From NCBI GenBank assembly GCA_024691305.1, contig JAILNS010000025.1:1-64000 (forward strand): 64,000 nucleotides of DNA, read 5' to 3'. A program made the position numbers and the translations under genes. Of this stretch, positions 53,641-63,502 are shown piece after piece. The notes under the pieces were generated by a model, which was given only the letters and a program-made list of their open reading frames with translations, was not told the DNA's origin and did not search any database. Position 1 is the first letter of the stretch. Each line of letters begins with the position of its first letter. Source of the stretch: Lachnospiraceae bacterium. Its GTDB lineage: Bacteria > Bacillota > Clostridia > Lachnospirales > Lachnospiraceae.

Positions 53641-54705
53641 CTAGTGGTCTACATTAAGATATACTTCATTTCTTTGATGAAATGTTCCTATTATGACCTC
53701 ATCCATGTTCTCGGCGGTGACTTCTATGGGCTCCAGTTTCTCATACGGAACCTGATACGTACCGTCGTTCATCTTATCTTCGGTTTCGATATATCCCTTT
53801 TGTATCATCTCCACTGTCAGTTCTGCCGCTCTCGCAGCAAGTTTCTCAACGGGCTTATATACGGTCATATACTGAGTACCTTCCACTATCCTCTGACATG
53901 CGTCCAGATCCGCATCCTGCCCCGTGACCACAACCTGTCCTGCGAGCTTATGCTCAGCCAGAGCCTTGATCGTCTGCCCGGCTATGGAATCGTTTCCGCA
54001 CATTATCGCATCGGGTATCGTATCCGGATTCTCTGCAAGATATCTGTTCACATAGTCAAATGCATATTCAGGCCGCCAGCCGTTACAATAATATACATTC
54101 TCGATACTTGTACGGCCGGGGGTGAGCCTGTCTTTAAATCCCTTTATCACCGCGGGAACGTTGTTATCAGTAAGCGGTCCGTTGATCATAAGTATATTTC
54201 CGGTCTTACCGATCTGAGATATGATGGCACCGGCCATGAGATCACCGACTTTTTCATTATCAAAAGAAATATAGAGATCGCTGTTTGCATCACTTACCAT
54301 CCTGTCATATGAAATGACCTTGATCCCTGCACGATGTGCTTTAGCGATGACATTTGAAAGTGCCGTACAGTCAACTGCGACTATCACTATGGCATTTACT
54401 TTTTTATCTATAAAATATTCGATCTGGGATATCTGCTCGTCCACATCCCCGTTAGCGTTCTGCACATTGACTTCCGCTCCGAGTTCATGTGCCCTTGATA
54501 CAAACACGTCTCTGTCGCGCTCCCATCTTTCTATTATAAAAGAGTCAAATGTAAAGCCAATCTCTATAGTACCGTCATCAGCTTCCTCGACCTCGGCATC
54601 TTCCGTGTTCCCGCATGAAACCGATGTAAACATCATGAGCGCGCACATAATAAGACCGGTCAGCCTTTTTATATGATTTTTTTCAAAAAAAGATAATATC
54701 TTCAT
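53641..54705 (-). CDS. Sugar-binding lipoprotein (XylF-like) linked to two-component system
   Basis: LMMFTSVSCGN lipobox; periplasmic-binding fold; start overlaps response-regulator stop by 4 nt. Confidence 0.88.
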   Translation of the reverse strand: MKILSFFEKNHIKRLTGLIMCALMMFTSVSCGNTEDAEVEEADDGTIEIGFTFDSFIIERWERDRDVFVSRAHELGAEVNVQNANGDVDEQISQIEYFIDKKVNAIVIVAVDCTALSNVIAKAHRAGIKVISYDRMVSDANSDLYISFDNEKVGDLMAGAIISQIGKTGNILMINGPLTDNNVPAVIKGFKDRLTPGRTSIENVYYCNGWRPEYAFDYVNRYLAENPDTIPDAIMCGNDSIAGQTIKALAEHKLAGQVVVTGQDADLDACQRIVEGTQYMTVYKPVEKLAARAAELTVEMIQKGYIETEDKMNDGTYQVPYEKLEPIEVTAENMDEVIIGTFHQRNEVYLNVDH

Positions 54706-56300
54706 ACCTTTACCGTTTCCCTGTATTCAGTGGGCGGAACTCCCACCACCTTCTTAAATATGCGGCTGAAATAGTTAGGATCGCTGTAACCGACCTCGCT
54801 GCATATCTCTTTCATTGATTTATCAGGGATCTTCAACATCTCCTTGGCCTTGTCGATCCTTAAGCCTGTCAGAAACTCGACATAGTTTTCACCCGTTTTT
54901 TCCTTAAACAGCTTGCTGAAATAATAGGGACTGATATTCATGACTCTCGAGATATCGTCAAGGGAGATATCCTTATTATAGTTTTCATCTATGTATTTTT
55001 TGGCACTCTCGACTATATCGTTCGTCTTCTCACCGCGTTTTACCAAAACATTGTGACATGCTTCGCCCATCCTGTCCAAAAACCACTTCTGTATTTCTTC
55101 ATGGCTGCCTGCTTCCATGACCATGGGGAGGTAATTTTCACGGGACTCGAACCTGTATGTCATTCCGCCGCTTAAATATGCTTCCGACTCGGCTTTTAAT
55201 ACAAATTCAAGACACTTGAGCCTGATGTTGTTCATGTCTCCGCTGTATGTCTGCTGCATCCACTCAAAGAAATCCCTGCATGCCTGCACACATTCGTTTA
55301 AATGTCCGTCCTTAAGCTCGTCAAATATCTTTTTTTCAATAGCGATTGGATAATCCTCCTCATAATCGCACCCTACAGGCATGTCATCCACGTGACCTAT
55401 GCGTCCGGTCGAATTGATCAGTGCTTTGATCGCTCCCTGGTATGATTCCATCGCATCGATAAAAGGGACTATACCTCCGATCCCCACACGGAAACTTACG
55501 CCGGTCTCCTTATGAAGCCTGGTACTAAGTGCACGACAGGTATCTATAAGTTCGACTCTCTCCTCATAATCCATTGAGGATGCATCCGTAGGGACACATA
55601 CCGGGATCTTGTTTGACATTATATTTCCGACAAAACAGTTTAGAGTCTCCTTGATGATCTCGCAGATCAGATGATAATCCTCCGCAGCCTTTATACTCGA
55701 ACCCACGGCATTGGTCATGTAATTGCCTTCCTGCGTATCTCCGAAGACAAAAGCCATCATATAGCAGTTTGCGGTATTTATCTCAAGCAGTTCCTTATAG
55801 CGGATTATATCTTCTTCAAAGTACTCTCTGAACAGAATTGAAAAAATAAATCCGTTCTCGATGACAGGAATGACATTTTCCATTTTTTCTTTGATGATCA
55901 GATCGTTTCTGTGCTGCTCACGACGCTGGTCGATCTGACGGATCGCCTTATCGAGCACCTCGCTTATGCCCTGTTTGGTAAAAGGCTTATTGATGTATTC
56001 CATAACTCCGAGCGTGATCGCTTCCTTGGCATACATAAACCTGTCATAAGCACTTACGACTATAAAAATGATGGACGGGTTGTTTCGCTTGATCTCACGC
56101 ATTGCTTCTATTCCGTTTATCCCGGGCATCTGAATATCCATAAATGCGATGTCCGGCCTGAAACGCTCTGCAAGTTCTATGACCGAACGTCCGCTCTTGG
56201 CTGTCTCTATCTCAAACTGACCCGGATATCCCGACTCTATTATGAACTTAAGTGAATCGATGACTATTCCTTCGTCATCCGCAAGCATTATCCTGTACAT
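54702..56300 (-). CDS. YesN-like response regulator with AraC-type DNA-binding domain
   Basis: REC domain YRIMLADDEGIVIDSLK; C-terminal AraC HTH (ISPYYFSKLFKEKTGENYVEFLTGLRIDKA). Confidence 0.95.
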   Translation of the reverse strand: MYRIMLADDEGIVIDSLKFIIESGYPGQFEIETAKSGRSVIELAERFRPDIAFMDIQMPGINGIEAMREIKRNNPSIIFIVVSAYDRFMYAKEAITLGVMEYINKPFTKQGISEVLDKAIRQIDQRREQHRNDLIIKEKMENVIPVIENGFIFSILFREYFEEDIIRYKELLEINTANCYMMAFVFGDTQEGNYMTNAVGSSIKAAEDYHLICEIIKETLNCFVGNIMSNKIPVCVPTDASSMDYEERVELIDTCRALSTRLHKETGVSFRVGIGGIVPFIDAMESYQGAIKALINSTGRIGHVDDMPVGCDYEEDYPIAIEKKIFDELKDGHLNECVQACRDFFEWMQQTYSGDMNNIRLKCLEFVLKAESEAYLSGGMTYRFESRENYLPMVMEAGSHEEIQKWFLDRMGEACHNVLVKRGEKTNDIVESAKKYIDENYNKDISLDDISRVMNISPYYFSKLFKEKTGENYVEFLTGLRIDKAKEMLKIPDKSMKEICSEVGYSDPNYFSRIFKKVVGVPPTEYRETVKV

Positions 56301-56363
56301 ATTTACCCTCTTTTATCAAAAAATGACAGTTCCCCGTTCTCATAAGCACACCGGTCGATCGCC

Positions 56364-57875
56364 CTAACCTTCCGATATGGGAATCCTGATGATCACTTCC
56401 GTTCCCATGTCCTCACCTTCACATTTTATATCAAGCAGGTCGTTTTGGCCGAAATATATCTCAAGCCTGCTTATAACATTTCCGATTCCTATTCCGTTAG
56501 ATCCGCTTGGAACGGCTCCTGATATAGTCTTGTCAGGCGAATACTCACCGCCGAGAACTTCCTCTATCCGTTCTTTGGTCATGCCCTTTCCGTTATCCCA
56601 CACTGATATCTCATAGTGATCAGCCTTCTCTTCACAGGCGATCTCGATTATCTTTTCTCTGTCTATGTCACGTATTCCGTAATTGACCGAGTTCTCGACT
56701 ATGGGCTGCAAAATCATGCTGGGAACTCTTATGCCATACAGTCTCTCATCGACATTTTTGTGATAATGTATCTCTCCCGAAAAACGAACATTCAATATAT
56801 ATATGTAGTTGTCCACAAGCTTCAGTTCTTCGCCGAGCGTTGTGTCCTCGTCAAGCTTCTTAATATTATATCTGAAGAAACTCGCCATGTTATCAATGAA
56901 CACCGTGGTCTTATCTGCGCCTTCAAGCATGGCAAGCTGGGCACCCGCATTTAATGTATTAAAAAGAAAATGAGGATTGATCTGGGCCTGCAGATATTTA
57001 AGCTGCGCATCCTTGATCTGGGTCTCCATGATAAGTTCTTTTTCTTTCATGGCACTCTCGTTACGTATCGACTCGCCGAGTCTTGCAACATATTCCTTGA
57101 TAGATCTTAACATCTGTGTAAATGTCTTGGAAAGAATACCGATCTCATCTTCGCTCGAAACATCTTTGACAACGACATCAAAGTCTCCCTCCGAAACCTG
57201 CTTGGCTGCATCGGAAAGGTCTTTTAGCGGCTGTAAAATATTACCGGTAAGCACAGACATCAAGACTATATCGAGCAAGCTTGCGATAAACAGGATGATG
57301 ATATCCACACTCTCTATGTATTTAAGAGATGTGAGCAGCCTGCTGTAGTCACGGTTATTGGACCTAAACCTCACATTATTCAGACTGTATATAAAGGTCT
57401 CTATTACATTGTATTCTTCACATGCCTGCTCATAATACTGACTGTATTTTTCAACGTCTCTTCCTCGTTTGGCATTGATGGTATCTTCCACCACTTCCAG
57501 ATAATTAAGGGACAGGTTATATATGTTTTTTTCCGCGACCAGCATCTCATCGTCGGAAGGATCTGTGTTTAATATATCCAGATACTTCCTGTAGGATTGA
57601 TCCGCACGATAATACTTATCCAGAGAATCAGAACTCTTGGTATCAAGATATTCGGTCATAGAGCTGTGAAGATCTCCCAGAGATATCAACAGTTCATCCA
57701 GGTTTACGTTACTGGTATATATCCGTTCAAGGCTTCCCATCATCGTGTTGACATTCATGAACATCAAAACATTGACACCTATTATAAAAATAAGCGCCAC
57801 TGCAAAAATAGTTATCAGCTTATGCTGAAAACTCATGCTGTTCCATTTGAGTATCTTACTCAGTCTCTTCAACAT
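56364..57875 (-). CDS. YesM-like sensor histidine kinase
   Basis: HAMP, LKYLQAQINPHFLFNTLNAGAQLAM, HATPase motifs (ENSVNYGIRD, GKGMTKERIEEVL). Confidence 0.95.
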   Translation of the reverse strand: MLKRLSKILKWNSMSFQHKLITIFAVALIFIIGVNVLMFMNVNTMMGSLERIYTSNVNLDELLISLGDLHSSMTEYLDTKSSDSLDKYYRADQSYRKYLDILNTDPSDDEMLVAEKNIYNLSLNYLEVVEDTINAKRGRDVEKYSQYYEQACEEYNVIETFIYSLNNVRFRSNNRDYSRLLTSLKYIESVDIIILFIASLLDIVLMSVLTGNILQPLKDLSDAAKQVSEGDFDVVVKDVSSEDEIGILSKTFTQMLRSIKEYVARLGESIRNESAMKEKELIMETQIKDAQLKYLQAQINPHFLFNTLNAGAQLAMLEGADKTTVFIDNMASFFRYNIKKLDEDTTLGEELKLVDNYIYILNVRFSGEIHYHKNVDERLYGIRVPSMILQPIVENSVNYGIRDIDREKIIEIACEEKADHYEISVWDNGKGMTKERIEEVLGGEYSPDKTISGAVPSGSNGIGIGNVISRLEIYFGQNDLLDIKCEGEDMGTEVIIRIPISEG

Positions 57876-58887
57876 CGGTTTCTAACTTCGCCTTTGCATC
57901 ACCAATAAGTATAACTTCCGTATCCTGGGTGATGTAATCACTTACATACCCTGTGCTTATATATTCATCGAGTGCCGAAACGGCAGATGCGCCCATTCTG
58001 GTCGGATCCACCGAAACCGTTCCTTCGATCAGGCCTTTGCTTACAGCTTCAAGTATATCCTCGGAATCATCAAATCCGTATATCGATACATCGCCCATCT
58101 TGTTATAGTCGACTACCGCCTGGAAAAGACAACGGGTATAAACCGAGTTCATTGCTACCATAACGTCAGGCAGATCTCCGTTTAAGAAAATATCCCTGAT
58201 ATCCTCTTCTGCGGTGAAGGCGCTTTCATTATTTACATAAACGCCTTCTATTTCATATCCATCCAAAACGCCTTTTTCGGTAAAAACATCGGTTATGCCG
58301 GAGATGACAAGATTAGAATTTCCGCTTGCCTGCTCGTTATCCATCAAAACGCTTATTCGCACAGGCTCTTCGGTATTTATGGTTTTGAGAAGCTGCTCTC
58401 CGTACTGACGTCCTATGTTGTAATTACTAAAACCAACAAAACTGACTCTTGAAGATTCGGCGCAATCATTAAATACCGTAACCACGGGAATCCCTGCTTC
58501 AATCGCCTTATTTATGGCCGCGCTCTCCTCTTCATCGGTATCTCCCTCTACGATTATCCCGTCAACTTCTGCGCCCGCCGCTATTGCGATAAGCTCGTTT
58601 CTGTCATAGTCTACAGTGAGCCCCGCTCCGAAATCTTCTACATATATTCCGAGTTCTTCACCCTTGATCCTGGCGCCTTCATATATACTGTCCCACAGGT
58701 CTTCGTCGCTGCCGGTATGTATAAATGCATAGTGGCCTGTGTATTTTATACCCGTTCCTGCCTTGGAAGTACTCGAAAGATTCGTCGTAAGTCTGCGCAT
58801 GGAAATAAAGCTGCCGACCGTGACAAGGGCCATCAGCACTATGAATGCGATTATGAGTTTAAGTGTAAGGTTTCGTCTTTTGTCCAT
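57856..58887 (-). CDS. Membrane-anchored periplasmic-binding-type protein, putative sensory partner of the kinase
   Basis: Single N-terminal TM without lipobox; periplasmic-binding fold; overlaps kinase start by 20 nt. Confidence 0.88.
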   Translation of the reverse strand: MDKRRNLTLKLIIAFIVLMALVTVGSFISMRRLTTNLSSTSKAGTGIKYTGHYAFIHTGSDEDLWDSIYEGARIKGEELGIYVEDFGAGLTVDYDRNELIAIAAGAEVDGIIVEGDTDEEESAAINKAIEAGIPVVTVFNDCAESSRVSFVGFSNYNIGRQYGEQLLKTINTEEPVRISVLMDNEQASGNSNLVISGITDVFTEKGVLDGYEIEGVYVNNESAFTAEEDIRDIFLNGDLPDVMVAMNSVYTRCLFQAVVDYNKMGDVSIYGFDDSEDILEAVSKGLIEGTVSVDPTRMGASAVSALDEYISTGYVSDYITQDTEVILIGDAKAKLETDVEETE

Positions 58888-58929
58888 AAAAATAAATAAA
58901 ATCCCGAACCGTTATCGTGAATATATTAC

Positions 58930-59700
58930 CTACCAGCTGATCTCGGGGCTTCCCGTAAGGCTCTCTACAGTGCCTATCACAACCACACAGTCGGGATCGA
59001 CTTTCTGCATGACCAGTTTCATAATATTCTCCGGAAGTGAAACACAACCGCCCGTATAAGGCTTATACGATCCGAAGCAGTGCAAAAAGATCGCTGAGCC
59101 TCTGCCCGGAGTGCCTTCTTCATTGAAGCTGATATTTAAGCAGTACTGATACTGGTAACTGTAGTCTATGATATGCTCACTGTTTTCCATATCCAGATCA
59201 GGATAGTCTTTAAGATTGACCATTTCGTTGTAACGCATACCCTCTCTGTCATCTCCGGACCAATAGATATCATCGTTTACCTTGGTATACTTGATCGCGC
59301 ATCCGGGATCATCCGCTATACCAAAAGCTGCGTTAAATTTATATACTCCCATAGGTGTCTGGGCACAGCCTTCTACATGTGCCTCATCGGAACAAAGACC
59401 GTTCTTGCCAACATATCCCGGTGTGGAAAGGATCTGCTTCCAGTTTCCGTCCTTGTCTCTCTCGTGCATGGATATAGTAGCTGTAGTCTCGTCTTCTCCC
59501 ATTCCGGCCACAACAAACAACTGTTTAACCGTATCGTCTTTTGCAGAGTCCAGATTGGTTACCCACTCAGGTGAATCCGTCAGTTCATGGTTTGATGCAA
59601 ACAGCCCGTCTCCCTTTGATGCACACCCGATAAGACCTATAACCATACATAGTGCAAGGATGAATGACATGCTCTTTTTCATATTATTGGATCTTTTCAC
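58930..59700 (-). CDS. Secreted L,D-transpeptidase-like (YkuD-type) protein
   Basis: Lipobox LIGCASKG; IFLHCFGSYKPYTGGCVSLPENIMKLV. Confidence 0.8.
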   Translation of the reverse strand: MKRSNNMKKSMSFILALCMVIGLIGCASKGDGLFASNHELTDSPEWVTNLDSAKDDTVKQLFVVAGMGEDETTATISMHERDKDGNWKQILSTPGYVGKNGLCSDEAHVEGCAQTPMGVYKFNAAFGIADDPGCAIKYTKVNDDIYWSGDDREGMRYNEMVNLKDYPDLDMENSEHIIDYSYQYQYCLNISFNEEGTPGRGSAIFLHCFGSYKPYTGGCVSLPENIMKLVMQKVDPDCVVVIGTVESLTGSPEISW

Positions 59701-59746
59701 TGATTTATTCCTTTCTTAATCAGTTTTTACATTTTCGGAATCAACG

Positions 59747-61612
59747 TCATTTATACATGATCCTGTTTTGCATATCAAGTATGACAACTTTATAATCCAC
59801 GGGATCCTTAAGATAAACATAGAATCCCGGATCATTATAGTTCAGGTTATATATGGTCTGTACATCTTCTCTTTCTACCGGTTCCGTAATATGGATTCCC
59901 GAATCATCATATATAGCGATGCACATATTGTCTTCCAGGTATTCTGCATTTTTAAGGATTGCCCAGCCTTTTATCATTTTCAGTTCGTCTGCGTCCTCAA
60001 CACTGTCAATGCAGTACTCCACTTCATTTTCCACAGTTGTAAAATCAGATTCTGAAAGCAGACCCATTTCTGCATTTTCGACAAAGAGCTGTTTATCTAT
60101 CCAATCCGTTCTTGATTCAAACCACTCTACAGCCGTATTATATTGCTCATCAAACGACTCGATCTCATAATCCCATCTGCTTTCTTCAAGATGCCAGCTT
60201 TCATCAAGGGATTCTTTGTCCAACTTGTTAAGTGCACCGGAAATACTTTCAATAAGATCAGGCTTGATTAAATCCCATATTTTAATATAAAGAGCCCTAA
60301 ATTCTTCCTCCATCATCAAAGTTTCAAAATAAGTAACTCCTCTAGCTCTGTTTCCACACCAATCATCGCCGCTTCCACCCATGGTATCAAAGTCCCACAC
60401 AGGCCCCATTTTCAACTTGGTAGACGTAGGATTATCAGGATTAAAATCATACTTGTAATAATATACATTTGCTCCGACCGGGTCACCCTCTCCCATCACA
60501 TCTCTTACCAGGAGCCACTTGGCAAATGACACTTCATCTATATATTCCCGATATGTGTCATCACCGGAATATAAATAATCTTCAAACTCCTGAAGATAGT
60601 TTTGAATACCAAGAGCCAATGGATCATTTGGATCGGATATCTCAGGATATTTAAAAGTATATCCCATTCCTTCCATACAATCTTCGGTCTTAAAATATGC
60701 ACCGTCTTTACTCCAATAATAGACATCGTTCTCTATTATATAACCATTGGGTGCAACCTGATCTTTCATATTGGATCTGGTTACGGCGGGAGTCAGACAA
60801 TAACATCCCTTCCAGTCACCGTTCATCATCAGATTAACAAAAATCATTTCGTTATAATAATCCATGTTAACCATCCGTGAGATATGATCACCTATAAAAG
60901 TATTCAAAGAATTGCCCACACTGAGAAGTACCCAGTGTCTGGTATTGCCATTGCTTTTTTGAGGGAGTAATTCACATTTATGATCAAGTTTGAGTCTATA
61001 ACTCACCTTTCCGTTGTATGACGTATTAGATGCATTCCCACGGACTCTAACCTTGGAATACTCACTTATGGTTGTCGTTCCAATCCCGTATACATTGACT
61101 AACGCATCTAAACTTTCCTTATTCCTTAATGTGATTCCCATATTGGTATCATCAACATGCTCCGCAAATTCATACCCGGGATCCTGTCCGGTTGACGTCT
61201 GTATTTCTATTATGGGAAGTTTTGGCAGTTTTCTGTAATCTAAAAAAAGGCGGTCATAAGTATAACTTTCCGAGTTGCCTGAAACAATTATCTTATACTT
61301 TTGACTATGTGTACCACGTGTAAATGTTGTTCCTCCGGAATTAACAGTACAAGTCTCATCAAAAACTTTATTCTCGTTTTCATATATTTCCACATTAACA
61401 GTTTCATAGATATCCTTATCCAGTCCATTCCATGTGACCGATATCTTTCTGTCGTCTGATGAAACTCTGCATGCTGTAAAAAGATCGAAATCCCGATCCT
61501 GATAAGCTGCTGCATAATCCATTTCTTCAACAGCGGAACACCCACACAGTAACAAGAGAATGATAATAGGCAGTAAGATATTAACTTTTGTTTTTTTCAC
61601 AATATGACTCAT
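59747..61612 (-). CDS. CotH-kinase-like lipoprotein
   Basis: LLLCGCSAVEE lipobox; VRVRGNASNTSYNGKVSYRLKLD, GPVWDFDTMGG. Confidence 0.85.
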   Translation of the reverse strand: MSHIVKKTKVNILLPIIILLLLCGCSAVEEMDYAAAYQDRDFDLFTACRVSSDDRKISVTWNGLDKDIYETVNVEIYENENKVFDETCTVNSGGTTFTRGTHSQKYKIIVSGNSESYTYDRLFLDYRKLPKLPIIEIQTSTGQDPGYEFAEHVDDTNMGITLRNKESLDALVNVYGIGTTTISEYSKVRVRGNASNTSYNGKVSYRLKLDHKCELLPQKSNGNTRHWVLLSVGNSLNTFIGDHISRMVNMDYYNEMIFVNLMMNGDWKGCYCLTPAVTRSNMKDQVAPNGYIIENDVYYWSKDGAYFKTEDCMEGMGYTFKYPEISDPNDPLALGIQNYLQEFEDYLYSGDDTYREYIDEVSFAKWLLVRDVMGEGDPVGANVYYYKYDFNPDNPTSTKLKMGPVWDFDTMGGSGDDWCGNRARGVTYFETLMMEEEFRALYIKIWDLIKPDLIESISGALNKLDKESLDESWHLEESRWDYEIESFDEQYNTAVEWFESRTDWIDKQLFVENAEMGLLSESDFTTVENEVEYCIDSVEDADELKMIKGWAILKNAEYLEDNMCIAIYDDSGIHITEPVEREDVQTIYNLNYNDPGFYVYLKDPVDYKVVILDMQNRIMYK

Positions 61613-61714
61613 TTCCTAAATAGCTGATCATCACCCGATTTTAGCAAATATTATAACATACCTTATATACCGAGGCATATATGTCCCACTTCCCCGAATA
61701 TTCCCGCAAACAAT

Positions 61715-61743
61715 AAGCCCTGATCACATCGTGATCAGGGCTT
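61715..61743. terminator. Perfect 13-bp-arm hairpin, possible terminator of displaced tRNA gene
   Basis: AAGCCCTGATCAC-ATC-GTGATCAGGGCTT. Confidence 0.6.
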
Positions 61744-61748
61744 GATCT

Positions 61749-61779
61749 AAAGGTGCTGAACGGATTTGAACCATTATAT
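61749..61779 (-). other. tRNA 3'-end-like fragment (T-arm + acceptor strand), putative att-site remnant
   Basis: Minus strand aatGG-TTCAAAT-CCgtt-CAGCACC; no tRNA 5' half found upstream on that strand. Confidence 0.4.
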
Positions 61780-62003
61780 GATTCTATAAACGTGTATTAA
61801 TACGGGTTACGGACTTCCTTAAAATGTGTAACTCAAAAATAACTCAAAGAAATGCATCTAAATAGTTTTGATGGCTCCATTAAAGCAAATGCCTCTCTAA
61901 GCTTTGTCCCGTGGCCACGTGATTCTTTCACGCCTCCCCAAAATACCTAATAAAGAGAGCCTCGATGGCGGCTCTAAAGTAGGCTTCTGAACCATCCTTG
62001 ACA

Positions 62004-62108
62004 AGCCCCGTTTTTTTTCTTATATTTTAAGTAATATCGGGAAACCGATAGGGGCTGACCAAACGGTCTGGTCCACCGACAGGCGCTGGGAACCGGCGCC
62101 ATTTTTTT
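62004..62108 (+). ncRNA. Candidate structured RNA ending in a Rho-independent terminator
   Basis: AGCCCC/GGGGCT pairing, TATCGG-GAAA-CCGATA GNRA hairpin, GACC/GGTC alternatives, GGCGCTGG-GAA-CCGGCGCC followed by T7. Confidence 0.45.
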
Positions 62109-62138
62109 ATCAAAAACTCAATTAACAAGGACATAAAT

Positions 62139-62827
62139 ATGGCAAAAAAGAGTCTCGAATCCTGAGTTGCTTTGTAGACGAAACCGGAGATTTCGGAAAA
62201 TACGATCCTCATTGTCAGTATTACATGGTCTCTGTAGTTCTTCACGACCAAAGTAATTCCATCGAAAAACAACTTAATGGAATAGAACAATATCTCACCG
62301 ACCTCGGCTTTCCTCACCATGCGCTTCATGCCGGTCCCTTACTCAGAAGGGAATCAGATTATAAAGGCATGCAAATGGAGGACCGAAAGAAACTGTTTAA
62401 CATCCTATTCAACTTCACCAGAAAAATGCCAATCAAGTACTTCTGCGCTAAGGTCAAAAAATCCGAATGCAACGATTCTGATGAACTGGATGCAAAACTC
62501 ACAAAAGCGATCATAAATGAAATCATTAAGTCATTAGATTATTTGAACTCATTCGATAAAATCATAATATACTACGACAATGGTCAAAACGCGCTAAAAA
62601 GAGTTCTAAACATCACCTTTAACAGTCTGTTTCCGGATGTAGAAGTACGTAAAATTCAACCCGCGGATTATCGATTGTTTCAAGTCACCGATCTTATATG
62701 CACTTTGGAACTCACTAATGCTAAGATTGAACTTGGTCAGTTTTCTAAAACTGAAGATGAATTCTTTCACGGAGCCCATGAGTTTAAAAAAGAGTATTGG
62801 CGTAAAATCACAAAGCTACATATTTAG
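62139..62827 (+). CDS. DUF3800-family protein requiring a -1 shift at A_AAA_AAG (or a disrupted gene)
   Basis: aagga RBS, ATG GCA AAA AAG then TGA at 62063+100 (62163-62165) in frame 0; -1 frame gives MAKK-ESRILSCFVDETGDFGKYDPH... and joins track ORF 62225..62827. Confidence 0.65.
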
Positions 62828-62830
62828 TCT

Positions 62831-63466
62831 TTATACTACATTCTTTGAATTATAATAATCCTCAAATAGTTTCTTTGCAGCACTCATGGTCTCACTGCAT
62901 ATACTCGGAAGCTCCCTTCCCCAGGTTTTTGTTGCCTGTTTAAATCCCTTTTCCATAGCAGCTTGCATTTCTTTCATTTTTTCAACATCATCACCGGCCA
63001 GCGCACTTGCAAAATCGAACAGTCTTTGGGATGTCTGTTTTACTCCCCAATATCCATCCTCACTGATATCTTTTTGAGCCTGCGATCTTGTAGCATCATC
63101 TACTGTAAAGTTCCCGCTTGCCAGGGTATGCCATATATTGTCCCCACCAGCTTTGCCATATGCACCAACCTGACCGTTAAGAGTCTTTTGGACAATACTG
63201 ATCAACTGCTGCTGACGCTGATCCGCTGCTGCTTTTAACTGATTTGCTATAGCGGTCCGATCCGACTTACTCATTTTGTTGATCGAGTATGTTGAATTAT
63301 CTACCTTTTCGGTAGACTTTTCATATATCACACCAGTGCTGTCATCAGTTTTGTTTCCCGCAGATTTCTTCTCTTCGGACTCTTCCTTTTTTGCGATGGC
63401 ACTTACTGCATTGGCGGTTGAATAAACATTATTGTTTGCATAATCTGTTCCTATACTCATTGACAT
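62831..63466 (-). CDS. Hypothetical protein, helical/Gln-rich
   Basis: MSMSIGTDYANNNVYSTANAV...; aaggagg RBS before ATG at 63466. Confidence 0.65.
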   Translation of the reverse strand: MSMSIGTDYANNNVYSTANAVSAIAKKEESEEKKSAGNKTDDSTGVIYEKSTEKVDNSTYSINKMSKSDRTAIANQLKAAADQRQQQLISIVQKTLNGQVGAYGKAGGDNIWHTLASGNFTVDDATRSQAQKDISEDGYWGVKQTSQRLFDFASALAGDDVEKMKEMQAAMEKGFKQATKTWGRELPSICSETMSAAKKLFEDYYNSKNVV

Positions 63467-63502
63467 ATTGCTGATCCTCCTTAATCTTATGTTTTTTAAC
63501 AA

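Noticed and set aside
53641-54312. 229-aa plus-strand ORF 53623..54312
   Set aside because: Antisense to XylF-like lipoprotein gene.
62027-62329. 100-aa minus-strand ORF
   Set aside because: Antisense to the DUF3800 N-terminus and the structured-RNA candidate.
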